Shown one piece after another: positions 1-8,362 of a stretch of DNA of 64,000 nt. The notes beneath the pieces are model-generated. The model saw only the letters and a list, made by a program, of their open reading frames with translations. It did no database searches and was not told the origin of the DNA. A program made the position numbers and the translations under genes. The stretch is from Breoghania sp. (GTDB taxonomy: Bacteria > Pseudomonadota > Alphaproteobacteria > Rhizobiales > Stappiaceae): contig NZ_JASJAV010000008.1 in NCBI RefSeq assembly GCF_030066895.1, positions 94,958-158,957 on the forward strand, read 5' to 3'. Each line of letters starts with the position of its first letter. Positions within the stretch are counted from its first letter, which is position 1.

Positions 1-660
1 GACGCCTTCGCCCGCTATCGCATCGAGAACCCCGTGCTGTTCTTCCAGACGGTGAACAACGTGCGTGAGGCGGATCTGCGCCTGTCGACCTTCCTCGACG
101 CATCGCTGCGTTCGGAACTCGGCCGTTCGTCCTTCACCGACGTGGTGCGCGACAAGCGTGCGGAGTTGATGGAGGCGATCCGCAAGAATATCGACCGCCG
201 TGCAGAGGAAATCGGCGTCAACGTGGTGGATGTGAAGATCCGCCGCGCGGACCTGCCGGGGGCCAAAAGTCAGGCCGTCTTCCGCCGCATGCAGACGGAA
301 CGTCAGCGTGAGGCGACCGAGATCCGCGCCCAGGGTGAGGAGCAGTCGCGCCGCATCCGTTCGCGTGCCGATCGCGACGCCACGGTCATCGTGGCCGAGG
401 CCAAGCGCGATGCGGAAAAGATTCGCGGTGACGGCGATGCGGAACGCAACCGCATCTTCGCCAAGGCCTACAGCAAGGATCCTGACTTCTTCGTTTTCTA
501 TCGGTCCATGCAGGCCTATCTGACCGGCATGAGCTCGAACGACACGCGGCTTGTGATCTCGCCGAATTCGGACTTCTTCCGGTACTTCCGGGGGCCGAAG
601 GGAACGGCGGATGCATCCGGCAAGAGCGGTGCTCCGGCGGCTAGTGCCGGCGCACAATGA
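1..660 (+). CDS. hflC: HflC, membrane protease regulator (5' end outside window)
   Basis: This is the C-terminal part of a band-7/SPFH protein. HflC pairs with HflK in the inner membrane as a large periplasmic-side cage that restrains FtsH proteolysis. The reading frame is open from base 1, so the membrane anchor and the first part of the SPFH domain lie upstream. Visible are the SPFH stretch ending in 'VNVVDVKIRRADLP', the charged helical segment 'RMQTERQREATEIRAQGEEQ' and the family end 'FFVFYRSMQAYL', followed by an Ala/Gly-rich tail. The stop TGA overlaps the next start in ATGA, so the next gene is translationally coupled. hflK is expected just upstream. Confidence 0.92.
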   Translation, partial: DAFARYRIENPVLFFQTVNNVREADLRLSTFLDASLRSELGRSSFTDVVRDKRAELMEAIRKNIDRRAEEIGVNVVDVKIRRADLPGAKSQAVFRRMQTERQREATEIRAQGEEQSRRIRSRADRDATVIVAEAKRDAEKIRGDGDAERNRIFAKAYSKDPDFFVFYRSMQAYLTGMSSNDTRLVISPNSDFFRYFRGPKGTADASGKSGAPAASAGAQ

Positions 661-842
661 AGGACTTCGTTACGGCGCTCGGGCTGGTACTTGCCATAGA
701 GGGAACCCTCTACGCGCTTCTGCCCGGCGCTTTGAAACGCCTGATGGCCCAGGCGCAGGAGACACCGGATCAGGTGCTGCGCCTGGCCGGTCTCGCTGCG
801 CTGGCGACGGGCGTTTTCGTGGTGTGGTTCGTTCGCGGGTGA
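657..842 (+). CDS. DUF2065 small membrane protein
   Basis: A 61-residue protein of the DUF2065 (YjeT-like) family, with two hydrophobic helices: roughly residues 3-22, 'FVTALGLVLAIEGTLYALLP', and 42-58, ending in a short RG tail. It overlaps the end of hflC by four bases. hflC-DUF2065-Do protease is a common gene order in Rhizobiales. Its molecular role is unknown; the position suggests it accompanies the HflKC membrane complex. Confidence 0.85.
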   Translation: MKDFVTALGLVLAIEGTLYALLPGALKRLMAQAQETPDQVLRLAGLAALATGVFVVWFVRG

Positions 843-1075
843 ACGGGCCGATCCTCGTCCGGAGCCGGACGGGCGTTTCGGTTTGACGGGAAGCTGACGT
901 CAGTGTGACTGCGAACGCGCGTCAGGGTCGATTTTCGACCGCAATTCGGGTTTCATTGCGTCATAAGATTCCAATCGGTTTTCAACGGCCGCGCTCAATG
1001 TGGCGGGGACGGTTGTCGTCACATAACAACGGATGCCTTGATCGGCACGACACCCAGTGGATAGGAGACTGGCAT

Positions 1076-2590
1076 ATGGCCTCTAAGGTCCGCACCGGAT
1101 TCATGATCCGCAACTCCTTCATTGCGCTGGCGGCGCTTGCCGTGGGAGCCGGGCTGACCGGTTCTGCCCTGGCCCAGGACGCGGCGGGGACGAAAGCTCC
1201 GGCGGGGCTCTACGGCCCGTCTTCCGTCGCCGATCTGGCGGAAAATCTGCTCGATGCGGTGGTCAATATCTCCACCACGCAGGCGGTGGCGGCCCGGCGC
1301 TCCGTGCCGATGCCGCAATTGCCTGAAGGCTCGCCCTTCCAGGAATTCTTCGACGAGTTCTTCAATCGTCAGAACAAGGATCAGGATCAGCCGCGCCGGG
1401 TGCGTTCGCTTGGCTCCGGTTTTGTGATCGATGGCAAGAAGGGCATCATCATCACGAACAACCACGTGATCGAGGATGCCGACGAGATCACCGTCAATTT
1501 CAACGACGGCTCCAAGCTGACGGCGACGTTGATCGGGCGGGACAAGAAGACGGATCTGGCGGTTCTCAAGGTGGAGCCGAAAAAGGAGCTGAAGGCGGTG
1601 TCCTTCGGCGATTCCGACCATTCGCGCGTCGGCGACTGGGTGATGGCGATCGGCAATCCGTTCGGTCTCGGCGGAACGGTGACGGTGGGCATCGTGTCTG
1701 CGCGCAACCGCGACATCAATTCCGGTCCCTATGACAACTTCATCCAGACGGATGCGGCCATCAACCGGGGCAATTCCGGCGGACCGCTGTTCGACATGCA
1801 GGGCAAGGTGATCGGCATCAACACCGCGATCATCTCGCCGTCCGGCGGATCCATCGGCATCGGCTTTGCGATTCCCTCCGACACGACGCAGCACGTCATC
1901 GCCCAGCTTCAGAAGTACGGCGAGACGCGGCGCGGCTGGCTCGGCGTTCGCATTCAGCAAGTGACTGACGAGATCGCGGAGAGCCTGAGCATGGATCGCG
2001 CCCATGGTGCGCTGGTGGCAGGCGTCGATGACGCTGGGCCGGCCGGTGCCGCCGGGATCGAGTCGGGCGACGTCATCACCACGTTCGACGGCAAGGACGT
2101 TCCGGGGATGCGCGAACTGCCGCGCATCGTCGCCGATACCGAGATTGGCAAGGAAGTCGTCGTCGTCATCCTGCGCAAGGGCAAGGAAGTGACCCTCAGC
2201 GTCAAGGTCGGTCACCTGAAGGAGGGCGAAGTCGCTGCCGAGGACAATGGCACCGATCAGGGCCAGGTCGAGACGGTCGCCACCAACGTGCTCGGGATGG
2301 AGCTCACCGAGCTCAATGCCGAAAGCCGCGAGAAGTTCAAGATCGGCGAGGACATGAAGGGCGTTCTGGTTGACAGCGTCGACAGCGGCAGTGCGGCGGA
2401 AGAAAAGCGCGTGGTGGCGGGTGACGTCATCGTGGAAGTGGCGCAGGAGCCGGTCGCAACGCCCGAGGATGTGGCCAAACAGGTCGCCAAGCTGAAGAAG
2501 GAAGGGCGGCGCACGGTGCTGCTGCTGCTGTCCAACGCCAACGGCGAATTGCGTTTCGTCGCGGTGCGTACGCCGGGCGACGCCAAATAG
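1076..2590 (+). CDS. Do/DegP-family periplasmic serine endopeptidase
   Basis: A 504-residue HtrA/Do protease that refolds or degrades damaged envelope proteins. I start at the ATG at 1076, preceded by TAGGAGA, which gives a signal peptide of about 33 residues ending 'GSALAQ'; longer upstream frames lack this. The catalytic triad is visible: His130 in 'TNNHVIED', Asp160 in 'KTDLAVLKV' and Ser234 in 'NRGNSGGPLF'. Two PDZ domains follow, at about residues 287-380 ('GWLGVRIQQ') and 405-495. The gene is intact and lies 233 bp after the hflC-DUF2065 pair, the usual order in this group. Whether it is DegP, DegQ or MucD in function cannot be decided from sequence. Confidence 0.93.
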   Translation: MASKVRTGFMIRNSFIALAALAVGAGLTGSALAQDAAGTKAPAGLYGPSSVADLAENLLDAVVNISTTQAVAARRSVPMPQLPEGSPFQEFFDEFFNRQNKDQDQPRRVRSLGSGFVIDGKKGIIITNNHVIEDADEITVNFNDGSKLTATLIGRDKKTDLAVLKVEPKKELKAVSFGDSDHSRVGDWVMAIGNPFGLGGTVTVGIVSARNRDINSGPYDNFIQTDAAINRGNSGGPLFDMQGKVIGINTAIISPSGGSIGIGFAIPSDTTQHVIAQLQKYGETRRGWLGVRIQQVTDEIAESLSMDRAHGALVAGVDDAGPAGAAGIESGDVITTFDGKDVPGMRELPRIVADTEIGKEVVVVILRKGKEVTLSVKVGHLKEGEVAAEDNGTDQGQVETVATNVLGMELTELNAESREKFKIGEDMKGVLVDSVDSGSAAEEKRVVAGDVIVEVAQEPVATPEDVAKQVAKLKKEGRRTVLLLLSNANGELRFVAVRTPGDAK

Positions 2591-2654
2591 GCGGAACGCT
2601 TTACGCGCACTCATCGGGGCATCTCTGGTCGGGGCGTGAACGAGACAGAAAGCT

Positions 2655-2682
2655 GGATCGACATCTGTGGATCCGGTTTTTT
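2655..2682 (+). terminator. Possible weak terminator after the Do protease
   Basis: A short hairpin (GGATC, 10-base loop, GATCC) is followed by a run of six T. The stem is only five pairs, so this is a weak candidate. Confidence 0.35.
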
Positions 2683-2791
2683 ATTGCGGTGTCAGGCGTA
2701 CCCTGCAGGGAGTAAAATTCTAGGAAAAGTCGGATTTTCGATTTTTCCGGAGAGGATGAAGGCGCGAACCGTCGGGGGATTTCGCTCTATG

Positions 2792-2821
2792 ATATATGTA
2801 ATTTTATAAAATTACATATAT
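2792..2821. promoter_or_regulatory. Zur-type zinc operator, 30-bp perfect palindrome
   Basis: Thirty bases form a perfect palindrome with half-site ATATATGTAATTTTA. The core TGTAAT...ATTACA resembles Zur boxes of alphaproteobacteria (A/T-rich palindromes around TGTTATA/TATAACA). It lies 31 bp before the small ORF and 150 bp before aztA, the ATPase of a zinc importer, which is where a zinc-uptake repressor should bind. That Zur is the regulator is inferred from the position and motif type; Mur or Fur are alternatives. Confidence 0.6.
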
Positions 2822-2852
2822 GAAGTGAGGGTAATCAACGGATATTGCCCTG

Positions 2853-2975
2853 ATGCTTCCCGGCCCCTTCCGCTCGACAGTGATCGCCCAACCGGCATGG
2901 CGTCGGCTGATTGCCGTTCTCGTCATCCTCGCCGCGCTCTGGCTGGCAATCCTTTGGGCTGTCGCACTGCCGTGA
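2853..2975 (+). CDS. Small membrane protein leading the zinc operon
   Basis: A 40-residue ORF, 'MLPGPFRSTVIAQPAWRRL...', with a positively charged start and one hydrophobic helix (about residues 19-40, 'LIAVLVILAALWLAILWAV'). It begins 31 bp downstream of the palindromic operator and its TGA overlaps the GTG start of aztA (GTGA), an arrangement typical of translational coupling. I do not recognise a family. It may be a real microprotein of the importer or only a leader ORF that delivers ribosomes to aztA. Confidence 0.45.
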   Translation: MLPGPFRSTVIAQPAWRRLIAVLVILAALWLAILWAVALP

Positions 2976-3676
2976 GTATCCCCGAGATCCGCTTTGACAA
3001 CGTGACGGTCACCTATGACCGGCATCCGGCGCTGCACCATGTTTCCGTTTGCTTCCTCCCGGCAGCCTCACCGCGATCGCGGGGCCGAACGGGGCGGGCA
3101 AGTCGACCTTGCTGAAGACCCTGATGCGCGAGCTTTCCCAGGTTGAGGGTAAGGTCGATCGCGGCGGTCTGACCGCGCGAGATTTCGGCTACTTGCCGCA
3201 GGCGGCCGCCGTCGACCGGCAGTTTCCTCTCACCATCGCCGATACCGTTTTGTTGGGCGGGTGGCGCTGGACAGGCCCCTCTGGTGAGGTGAGTAAGGCG
3301 CTGGCCGAGAACGCGCGTCAGGCGCTCGCGGCCGTGGGGCTTGCCGGTTTCGAGCGCCGCCATATCGGCGCCCTGTCGGGCGGTCAGTTCCAGCGCGTCC
3401 TTTTTGCCCGGTGCTTCTGCAGGATGCGCGCGTCGTCGTTCTGGATGAGCCGTTCACGGCCATCGACGAGCGCACCACTCGCGATCTCCTGATGCTCGTG
3501 CGGTGCTGGCACGGGGAGGGGTGCACGGTCATCGCCGTGCTTCACGATTTCGAGCCGGTGCGCGCGAACTTCCCCCCACCTTGCTGCTGGCGCCCGAGGC
3601 GATCGCGTGGGGCAAGACCTCGACGGCTCTTACCCCGCAGAACCTGTTGCGCGCCCGGGCCATGTCCGAGGACTAG
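2972..3676 (+). CDS. aztA: AztA zinc ABC transporter ATP-binding protein (frameshifted as read)
   Basis: This is the ATPase of the AztABC zinc importer. It starts at GTG 2972 with 'VSIPEIRFDNVTVTYDRHPALHH', which matches AztA rather than classical ZnuC. Walker A is 'GPNGAGKST', signature 'LSGGQFQR', Walker B 'VVVLDEP', H-loop 'VLHDFE'; the end is 'LLLAPEAIAWG...LLRARAMSED'. As read the frame changes three times: near 3045, near 3410 and near 3577 at a run of six C. Each side of every break is conserved, so indel errors are likelier than decay. Expression should rise under zinc starvation through the upstream palindrome. Confidence 0.82.
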
Positions 3677-3720
3677 GACGAGAACGCTCCGCTATGCATG
3701 ATCGGGCGGGAGACGGCGGC

Positions 3721-4547
3721 ATGAGCCTCTATGCCCTGGCAGCCGAGCCGTTCGTCGACTATGGCTTCATGCGCCGCGCGCTTGTGGCGAGCCTCGCGCT
3801 CGGCGTGGGATCGGGCCCTGTCGGCGTGTTGCTGATGTTGCGGCGAATGAGCCTTGCCGGCGATGCGCTGAGCCATGCCGTTCTGCCGGGCGCTGCCGTC
3901 GGCTTTCTCATTGCGGGCGGTCTGTCGCTTCCCGCGATGGGGCTTCGGCGCGGGGCTGAGCGTGGCGCTCCTGTCCGGTCTCGTCAGCCGCACGACCGTC
4001 CTCAAGGAGGATGCGACCTTCGCCAGCTTCTATCTGATGTCGCTGGCGCTGGGCATGCTCATCGTTTCCTTGCGCGGTTCGAACCTCGATCTGCTGCACG
4101 TGCTCTTCGGCACCATCCTCGCCTCGGTCACGCTGATCACGCTGAGCGTGGTTTACCGGCCGCTGGTCACCGAGTGCTTCGATCTGGGCTTCCTGCGGGC
4201 CGTCGGCGGGCGCGGGCCGCTTTATCACGTGCTGTTCCTGTTTCTCGTGGTGATCAATCTCGTGGCCGGGTTCTAGTCGCTGGGCACATTGATGGCGGTC
4301 GGCATGATGATGCTGCCTGCCGCGATCTCGCAGCTCTGGGCGCGCACGCTTCCCGGCATGGTCGTGGTCACGGCCGTCAGTGCCGTGCTCTCGGGCTATG
4401 TCGGCCTGCTCGTTTCCTACCATCTGCGCTTTGCTTCGGGGCCGACGATCATCCTGACCGCCAGCCTGATCTATTGCACCTCTCTCATCGTCGCCTCCGT
4501 CCGGGGCCATTCGACGCTTCATCAAACGCCCGAATCTGGCGGGTTGA
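3721..4547 (+). CDS. aztB: AztB zinc ABC transporter permease (interrupted as read)
   Basis: Membrane component of the zinc importer, with the AztB start 'MSLYALAAEPFVDYGFMRRALVAS' and family motifs 'GVLLMLRRMSLAGDALSHAVLPGAA' (split here) and 'LLHVLFGTIL'. Interruptions: a frameshift near 3945, an amber codon at 4274-4276 inside 'VAGF*SLGTLMAVGM' where the family has His or Gln, and a frameshift near 4505 before the end 'RRFIKRPNLAG'. After 'FGTILAS' roughly 15-20 residues seem missing compared with other AztB proteins, which would be an in-frame deletion. An in-frame ATG at 3694 is an alternative start. It lies 44 bp after aztA. Confidence 0.78.
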
Positions 4548-4565
4548 CTGATAAGGAGAATTTCC

Positions 4566-5439
4566 TTGAATACAAGAGTACGCTTCTTGCTCTGGCCGGC
4601 ACCGTGGCCCTCACCATGGGCTCCATGGCCGTGGCCTCGGCCGAGACCATCAATGCCGTGGCGAGCTTCACCATCCTGGCGGATGTGGTGAAGAATGTCG
4701 GCGGCGACCATGTGAACGTGACGAGCCTGGTTCCTGTGAACGGCGATCCGCACGATTTCGAGCCCTCCCCGGAAGACGCCAAGGCGTTGAAGGCGGCAGC
4801 AGTAACCTTCCTCAGCGGTGAGGGCCTGGAAACCTGGTTCCAGCGCCTTGCCAAGGCGGCGGGCAACGAGAAGGAGCCGGTCGTGGTGTCCCGAGGGCAT
4901 CAAGACGCACACGCTCGAAGAAGACGGCAAGACCGTTACCGACCCGCATGTATGGAATTCCATTCCCAACGTGCTGGTGTGGATCGACAACATCGAGAAA
5001 GCGCTTGCCGAGGCCGATCCGGCCGATACGGATGCCTTTGCCGCCAATGCCAAGAGCTATACCGCCAAGCTGAAGGCCGTGGATGCCGACATTCACAAGC
5101 GCATCGAGGCGGTTGCCAAAGACAAGCGGAAGGTTGTGACGAGCCACGACGCATTCGGCTACTACTCCGAGGCCTATGGGCGTTTCGATCGAAACGGAAG
5201 CCTCGGCCGTCGATGTCGCGGAGCTGATCGACCAGATCAAGGAAGAGGCCATCAAGGTCTACTTCCTCGAGAACTCCAACGATTTCGGTCTGGTGAAGCA
5301 GATCACCTCGGCCACGGGCGCGCAGCCCGGCGGGTAGCTCTATCCGGAAGTCCTGTCCGACAAGGACGGCCCGGCTCCCACCTACATCAAGCTGATGCAG
5401 TACAACACCGACGCGATCGTTTCCGCGATCTCGAAGTAA
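4566..5439 (+). CDS. aztC: AztC zinc-binding periplasmic protein (interrupted as read)
   Basis: The solute-binding protein of the zinc importer. AAGGAG at 4553-4558 is followed by TTG 4566 and a signal peptide ending 'SMAVASA'. Metal-site segments are 'NGDPHDFEPSPEDAKALK', 'DPHVWNSI', and 'TSHDAFGYYSEAYG'. The His-rich loop of ZnuA is absent, as in AztC. Lesions: frameshift near 4585, frameshift near 4887, a break near 5185 where about 8 residues before 'GVSIETEASA' are missing, and an amber codon at 5335-5337 in 'QPGG*LYPEVL'. The end is 'YNTDAIVSAISK'. A strong terminator follows. The zinc chaperone AztD is not nearby. Confidence 0.8.
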
Positions 5440-5464
5440 GTCGGCCGGCTCATAGAGCTTAGCG

Positions 5465-5501
5465 AAAGGCCCGCGGGACCGGTTGGTTCCGCGGGCCTTT
5501 T
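5465..5501 (+). terminator. Rho-independent terminator of the aztABC operon
   Basis: AAAGGCCCGCGGGA pairs with TTCCGCGGGCCTTTT across a short GGTTGG loop, followed by T's. It starts 26 bp after the aztC stop. Confidence 0.85.
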
Positions 5502-5506
5502 GTATG

Positions 5507-5644
5507 TGTGTCCCATCCTACGAGACGGGCCTGACGACCCTCCTCGGGATGACGTTATCGTGGTGTTGGTTTTGAAAGCGCGTGCACCACACACAACGTC
5601 ATCCTGAGGAGGCGCGTCAGCACAGTCTCGAAGGATGGGACACA
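5507..5644. repeat. Intergenic inverted repeat, family A copy 1
   Basis: Two arms read TGTGTCCCATCCT...GATGACGTT and AACGTCATCCTGAGG...AAGGATGGGACACA around a 30-40 bp centre, giving an imperfect palindrome of about 138 bp between convergent aztC and serB. The core AACGTCATCCTGAGGAGGCG recurs at 26928. Such TGAGGAGG-type palindromes are common intergenic repeats of Rhizobiales. Confidence 0.75.
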
Positions 5645-5664
5645 AAATCGATTTCTGACCTACG

Positions 5665-6564
5665 TCAGTCGATGGTGAATTCGTCCACGCCATAGCCCTG
5701 AAGATAGAGCAGCGCGGTCAGGTCACCGTGGTCGATACGGGCATCGGCCTGGACGGCGACGGCGGGTTTGGCGTGGAAGGCGACGCCGAGGCCCGAGGCC
5801 TGGATCATTGCGAGATCGTTTGCCCCGTCGCCCACCGCCATCGTCTGCGAGGGATCGAGACCGACTTCGGCCGTCAGACGCTTGAGGTGGCCGAGCTTGG
5901 CGTCCTTGCCGAGGATCGGTTCGTGCAAGGTGCACGCCAGCATGTCGCCGTCGGTTTCCAGCGTGTTGGCATGGTTCTCGTCGAAGCCGATCATTTTCGA
6001 GATCGCGCCGGTAAAATGCGTGAAGCCGCCGGAGACCAGCGCACAGCGCGCGCCGTCCGCCTTCATGGTCTGCACGAGTGTGCGACCGCCGGGCGTCAGC
6101 GTGATGCGCTGGTCGATGACGCGCTGGATGGCCGCGACCGGCAGGCCCTTGAAAACCGAAACCCGTTCGCGCAACGCCGGTTCAAACGCGATCTCACCGC
6201 GCATGGCGCGTTCGGTGATGGCGGCGATGTGCTCCTTGACGCCGACTTCGGCAGCCAGTTCATCGATGCATTCCTGACCGATCATGGTGGAATCCATGTC
6301 CGCCAGCAGCAGCCGCTTGCGCCGACCCTCCGCCTTCTGCACAAAGAGGTCGACCGGCAGGCCCGCCAGTTCGTCGCGCAGCGTGGCGAGGAAGTCGCCG
6401 TGGCCGGGAATGTCGCCGGCCTCAAAAGGCAGATCGGCAGCAATGCCGGGATTGAGAATGCGTGCCGGGCCGGCGCCGGGCGTCATATGCGAGAGCTTGC
6501 GCAGCAGAGCGTCGTCGACGGCCGGTTCCGCGGGGTTGGAAATGAGCGTTGCAATGTGTGACAT
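5665..6564 (-). CDS. serB: Phosphoserine phosphatase SerB
   Basis: A 299-residue enzyme that removes phosphate from O-phosphoserine in the last step of serine synthesis. I start at 'MSHIATLISN' (ATG complement of 6562-6564); the longer frame upstream lies inside miaA. The HAD nucleophile is Asp89 in 'LLADMDSTMIGQECIDELA'; motif II is 'CALVSGGFTHF' and the late motif 'VGDGANDLAMIQASGLGVAF'. An N-terminal regulatory region of about 80 residues precedes the HAD domain, as usual for bacterial SerB. The gene is intact and divergent from miaA; serA lies 17 kb downstream. Confidence 0.95.
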   Translation of the reverse strand: MSHIATLISNPAEPAVDDALLRKLSHMTPGAGPARILNPGIAADLPFEAGDIPGHGDFLATLRDELAGLPVDLFVQKAEGRRKRLLLADMDSTMIGQECIDELAAEVGVKEHIAAITERAMRGEIAFEPALRERVSVFKGLPVAAIQRVIDQRITLTPGGRTLVQTMKADGARCALVSGGFTHFTGAISKMIGFDENHANTLETDGDMLACTLHEPILGKDAKLGHLKRLTAEVGLDPSQTMAVGDGANDLAMIQASGLGVAFHAKPAVAVQADARIDHGDLTALLYLQGYGVDEFTID

Positions 6565-6583
6565 GAAGGATCCGGGTGAGAGA

Positions 6584-7516
6584 ATGGGCCGCAGGCGTGC
6601 CGTTCTGATAGCTGGTCCGACGGCGAGCGGCAAGTCGGCTTTGGCCTTGAAATTGGCCCAGGCTGTGGGCGGTGCCGTCGTCAATGCCGACAGCATGCAG
6701 ATCTACCGCGATCTGCGCATTCTTTCCGCACGCCCGAGCGTGGAGGAGGAGCGGCAAGCAGAACACCGGCTTTACGGTCACGTTGCGGCAGACGAGCCCT
6801 ATTCGGTGGGCCGGTGGCGCGACGAGGCGGAGCACGTTCTGGACGAGCTGGCAGAGCGGAACGTGCCGGCCATCGTTACCGGTGGGACCGGGCTTTATTT
6901 CATGGCGCTTGCGCAAGGTCTCTCCCCGGTGCCGCCGGTGGATGAGGCGGTGCGCGCCCATTGGCGGGGCTTGGTGGAGTGTGAGGGCGGCGAGGGGCTT
7001 CACGCGGATCTCGCCGCGCGCGACCCTGTCATGGCAGCGGCGCTGGAGCCTGCCGATATCCAGCGCATTCTGCGCGCGATCGAGGTGATCGAGACGACGG
7101 GGCGCTCGCTCAGCGATTGGCAGGCGGAGAAGGGGAAGACGGTGGTTGGGCCGGCTGCGCCTCGACTGGTCATCGCCCCGGATCGGGCCTGGCTGCATGC
7201 GCGGATCAACCAGCGCTTTGAGGCGATGGTGGACAATGGCGGGCTTGAGGAAGCCCACGCGTTGGTCGAGATGAACATCGATCCCTCCACGCCCGTGATG
7301 AAGGCGATCGGCGTGCGGCCGCTGGCCGAGGCCGCCACGGGTGCGCGCGATCTCCGCGAGGCGATCGAACGGGCGAAGACCGATACGCGGCGCTATGCCA
7401 AGCGACAGGAAACGTGGTTCCGCAACCAGATGGTCGACTGGCCACGAACCCGGCCGGAGGAGATCGACGAGACCGTGGAGAGTCTAGCCGCGATGCTGGA
7501 GAATGCGGAGCAATGA
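6584..7516 (+). CDS. miaA: tRNA dimethylallyltransferase MiaA
   Basis: A 310-residue enzyme that adds a dimethylallyl group to A37 of tRNAs reading UNN codons. Walker A 'GPTASGKS' is at residues 11-18, followed by 'VNADSMQIYRDLRILSARPS', 'VGGTGLYF' (as 'VTGGTGLYFMAL') and the C-terminal 'YAKRQETWFRNQ'. I chose ATG 6584, which has GGTGAGAG just upstream. An in-frame ATG at 6563 would add seven residues and would overlap the start codon of serB on the other strand. The stop TGA overlaps the next start (ATGA). Intact. Confidence 0.95.
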   Translation: MGRRRAVLIAGPTASGKSALALKLAQAVGGAVVNADSMQIYRDLRILSARPSVEEERQAEHRLYGHVAADEPYSVGRWRDEAEHVLDELAERNVPAIVTGGTGLYFMALAQGLSPVPPVDEAVRAHWRGLVECEGGEGLHADLAARDPVMAAALEPADIQRILRAIEVIETTGRSLSDWQAEKGKTVVGPAAPRLVIAPDRAWLHARINQRFEAMVDNGGLEEAHALVEMNIDPSTPVMKAIGVRPLAEAATGARDLREAIERAKTDTRRYAKRQETWFRNQMVDWPRTRPEEIDETVESLAAMLENAEQ

Positions 7517-7989
7517 GCATTCCGGCGCCGCTTCGTGGATGCATTGCCGATGCGCGCTGGGTGTCGGAGCGCACCGCTGCGCGATTGCCGGAAACGCCGG
7601 GATCCTACGTGGTGCTGATCCGTTTCGGGAAGCGGCTGGCGCTGGATATGCCGGGGCTCGGCAATCCGGTTTTTGCGCGTGGCTGGTACGCCTATTGCGG
7701 TAGCGCGCATGGGCCGGGAGGCGTGCGGGCGCGGGTCTCGCGGCATTTGCGGCACGAGAAACGCCTGCGCTGGCATGTGGACCGGCTGACCGTTGCCGCA
7801 AGCGAAGTGCGGGCGGCAGCTTTCCAAGGTCTGAGTGAGTGCGATCTGGTGGGGGGGCTGCTGGCGGTGGAGTTCACGGTGCCCGTGCCGGGGTTCGGCA
7901 GCAGCGATTGTGCGACGTGTCCCGCGCATCTGTTGATGTGGGGGCGTGATGGGAAGGGAAGTGGAAGCGGAGCGGCTGCGCCGCACTGA
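7513..7989 (+). CDS. GIY-YIG-like DUF123 family protein
   Basis: A 158-residue protein coupled to miaA by an ATGA overlap. The segment 'PGSYVVLIRFGKRLALDMPG...GWYAYCGSAHGPGGVRARVSRHL' and the later 'CDLVGGLLAVEFTVPVPGFGSSDC...CPAHL' match DUF123 proteins, which have a GIY-YIG nuclease-like fold. Two cysteines near the end (CATC) are typical. The last dozen or so residues ('GKGSGSGAAAPH') are encoded by the left arm of the inverted repeat at 7951, so the repeat has probably replaced the native C-terminus. Confidence 0.85.
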   Translation: MSIPAPLRGCIADARWVSERTAARLPETPGSYVVLIRFGKRLALDMPGLGNPVFARGWYAYCGSAHGPGGVRARVSRHLRHEKRLRWHVDRLTVAASEVRAAAFQGLSECDLVGGLLAVEFTVPVPGFGSSDCATCPAHLLMWGRDGKGSGSGAAAPH

Positions 7990-8295
7990 TTTCTGGATTC
8001 CGGATCAGCGCTCGGCTTTGCCTCACTTGTCCGGAATGAGGGAGGGGGCTGAGTTGTAAGCACACGCCGACTTGGAAACCGGATGCTGCTCGCACATCAG
8101 TCACGTCTGCTTAACAACTCCCCGCTTGCTCCTCATTCCGGGCGATCTGCCGCGAAGCGGCATGGCCAGACCCGGAATCCAGCGTGAGAAGCTGCGGCAA
8201 ATTGCTCCTCTTTCTGGACAAGTGCGGCGAAGCCGAGCGCTGATCCGGAATCCAGAAATCAGTGCGGCGCAGCCGCTCCCATCCTCTTCCCTTCT
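7951..8295. repeat. 345-bp composite inverted repeat
   Basis: The left arm (7951-8032) reads on as the reverse complement of the right arm (8217-8295): GGAGCGGCTGCGCCGCACTG, then ATTTCTGGATTCCGGATCAG, then CGCTCGGCTT, is present in both orientations with few mismatches. Inner arms (CCGGAATGAGG...GTTGTAAG versus CTTAACAACTC...CTCATTCCGG) continue the pairing. A second small palindrome, CTGCCGCGAAGCGGCA, sits at 8148-8163. The element begins inside the DUF123 gene. No transposase is encoded. Confidence 0.75.
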
Positions 8296-8306
8296 CTCTC
8301 CGCCCC

Positions 8307-8340
8307 AAAGAAAAAGGGCCGGTGCGAGACCGGCCCTTTC
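8307..8340 (-). terminator. Terminator of leuA
   Basis: AAAGGGCCGG pairs with CCGGCCCTTT around TGCGAGA. On the minus strand the stem is followed by TTTTTCTTT. It lies 23 bp past the leuA stop. Confidence 0.85.
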
Positions 8341-8362
8341 CAATTCTCATTTGCCTTCCCGC

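Noticed and set aside
1019..2614. 531-codon ORF on the strand opposite the Do protease
   Set aside because: It mirrors a gene with signal peptide, catalytic triad and PDZ domains; long antisense frames are expected in high-GC DNA. The same applies to the antisense frames over mlaD (53756-55915) and the giant repeat gene (62395-63858).
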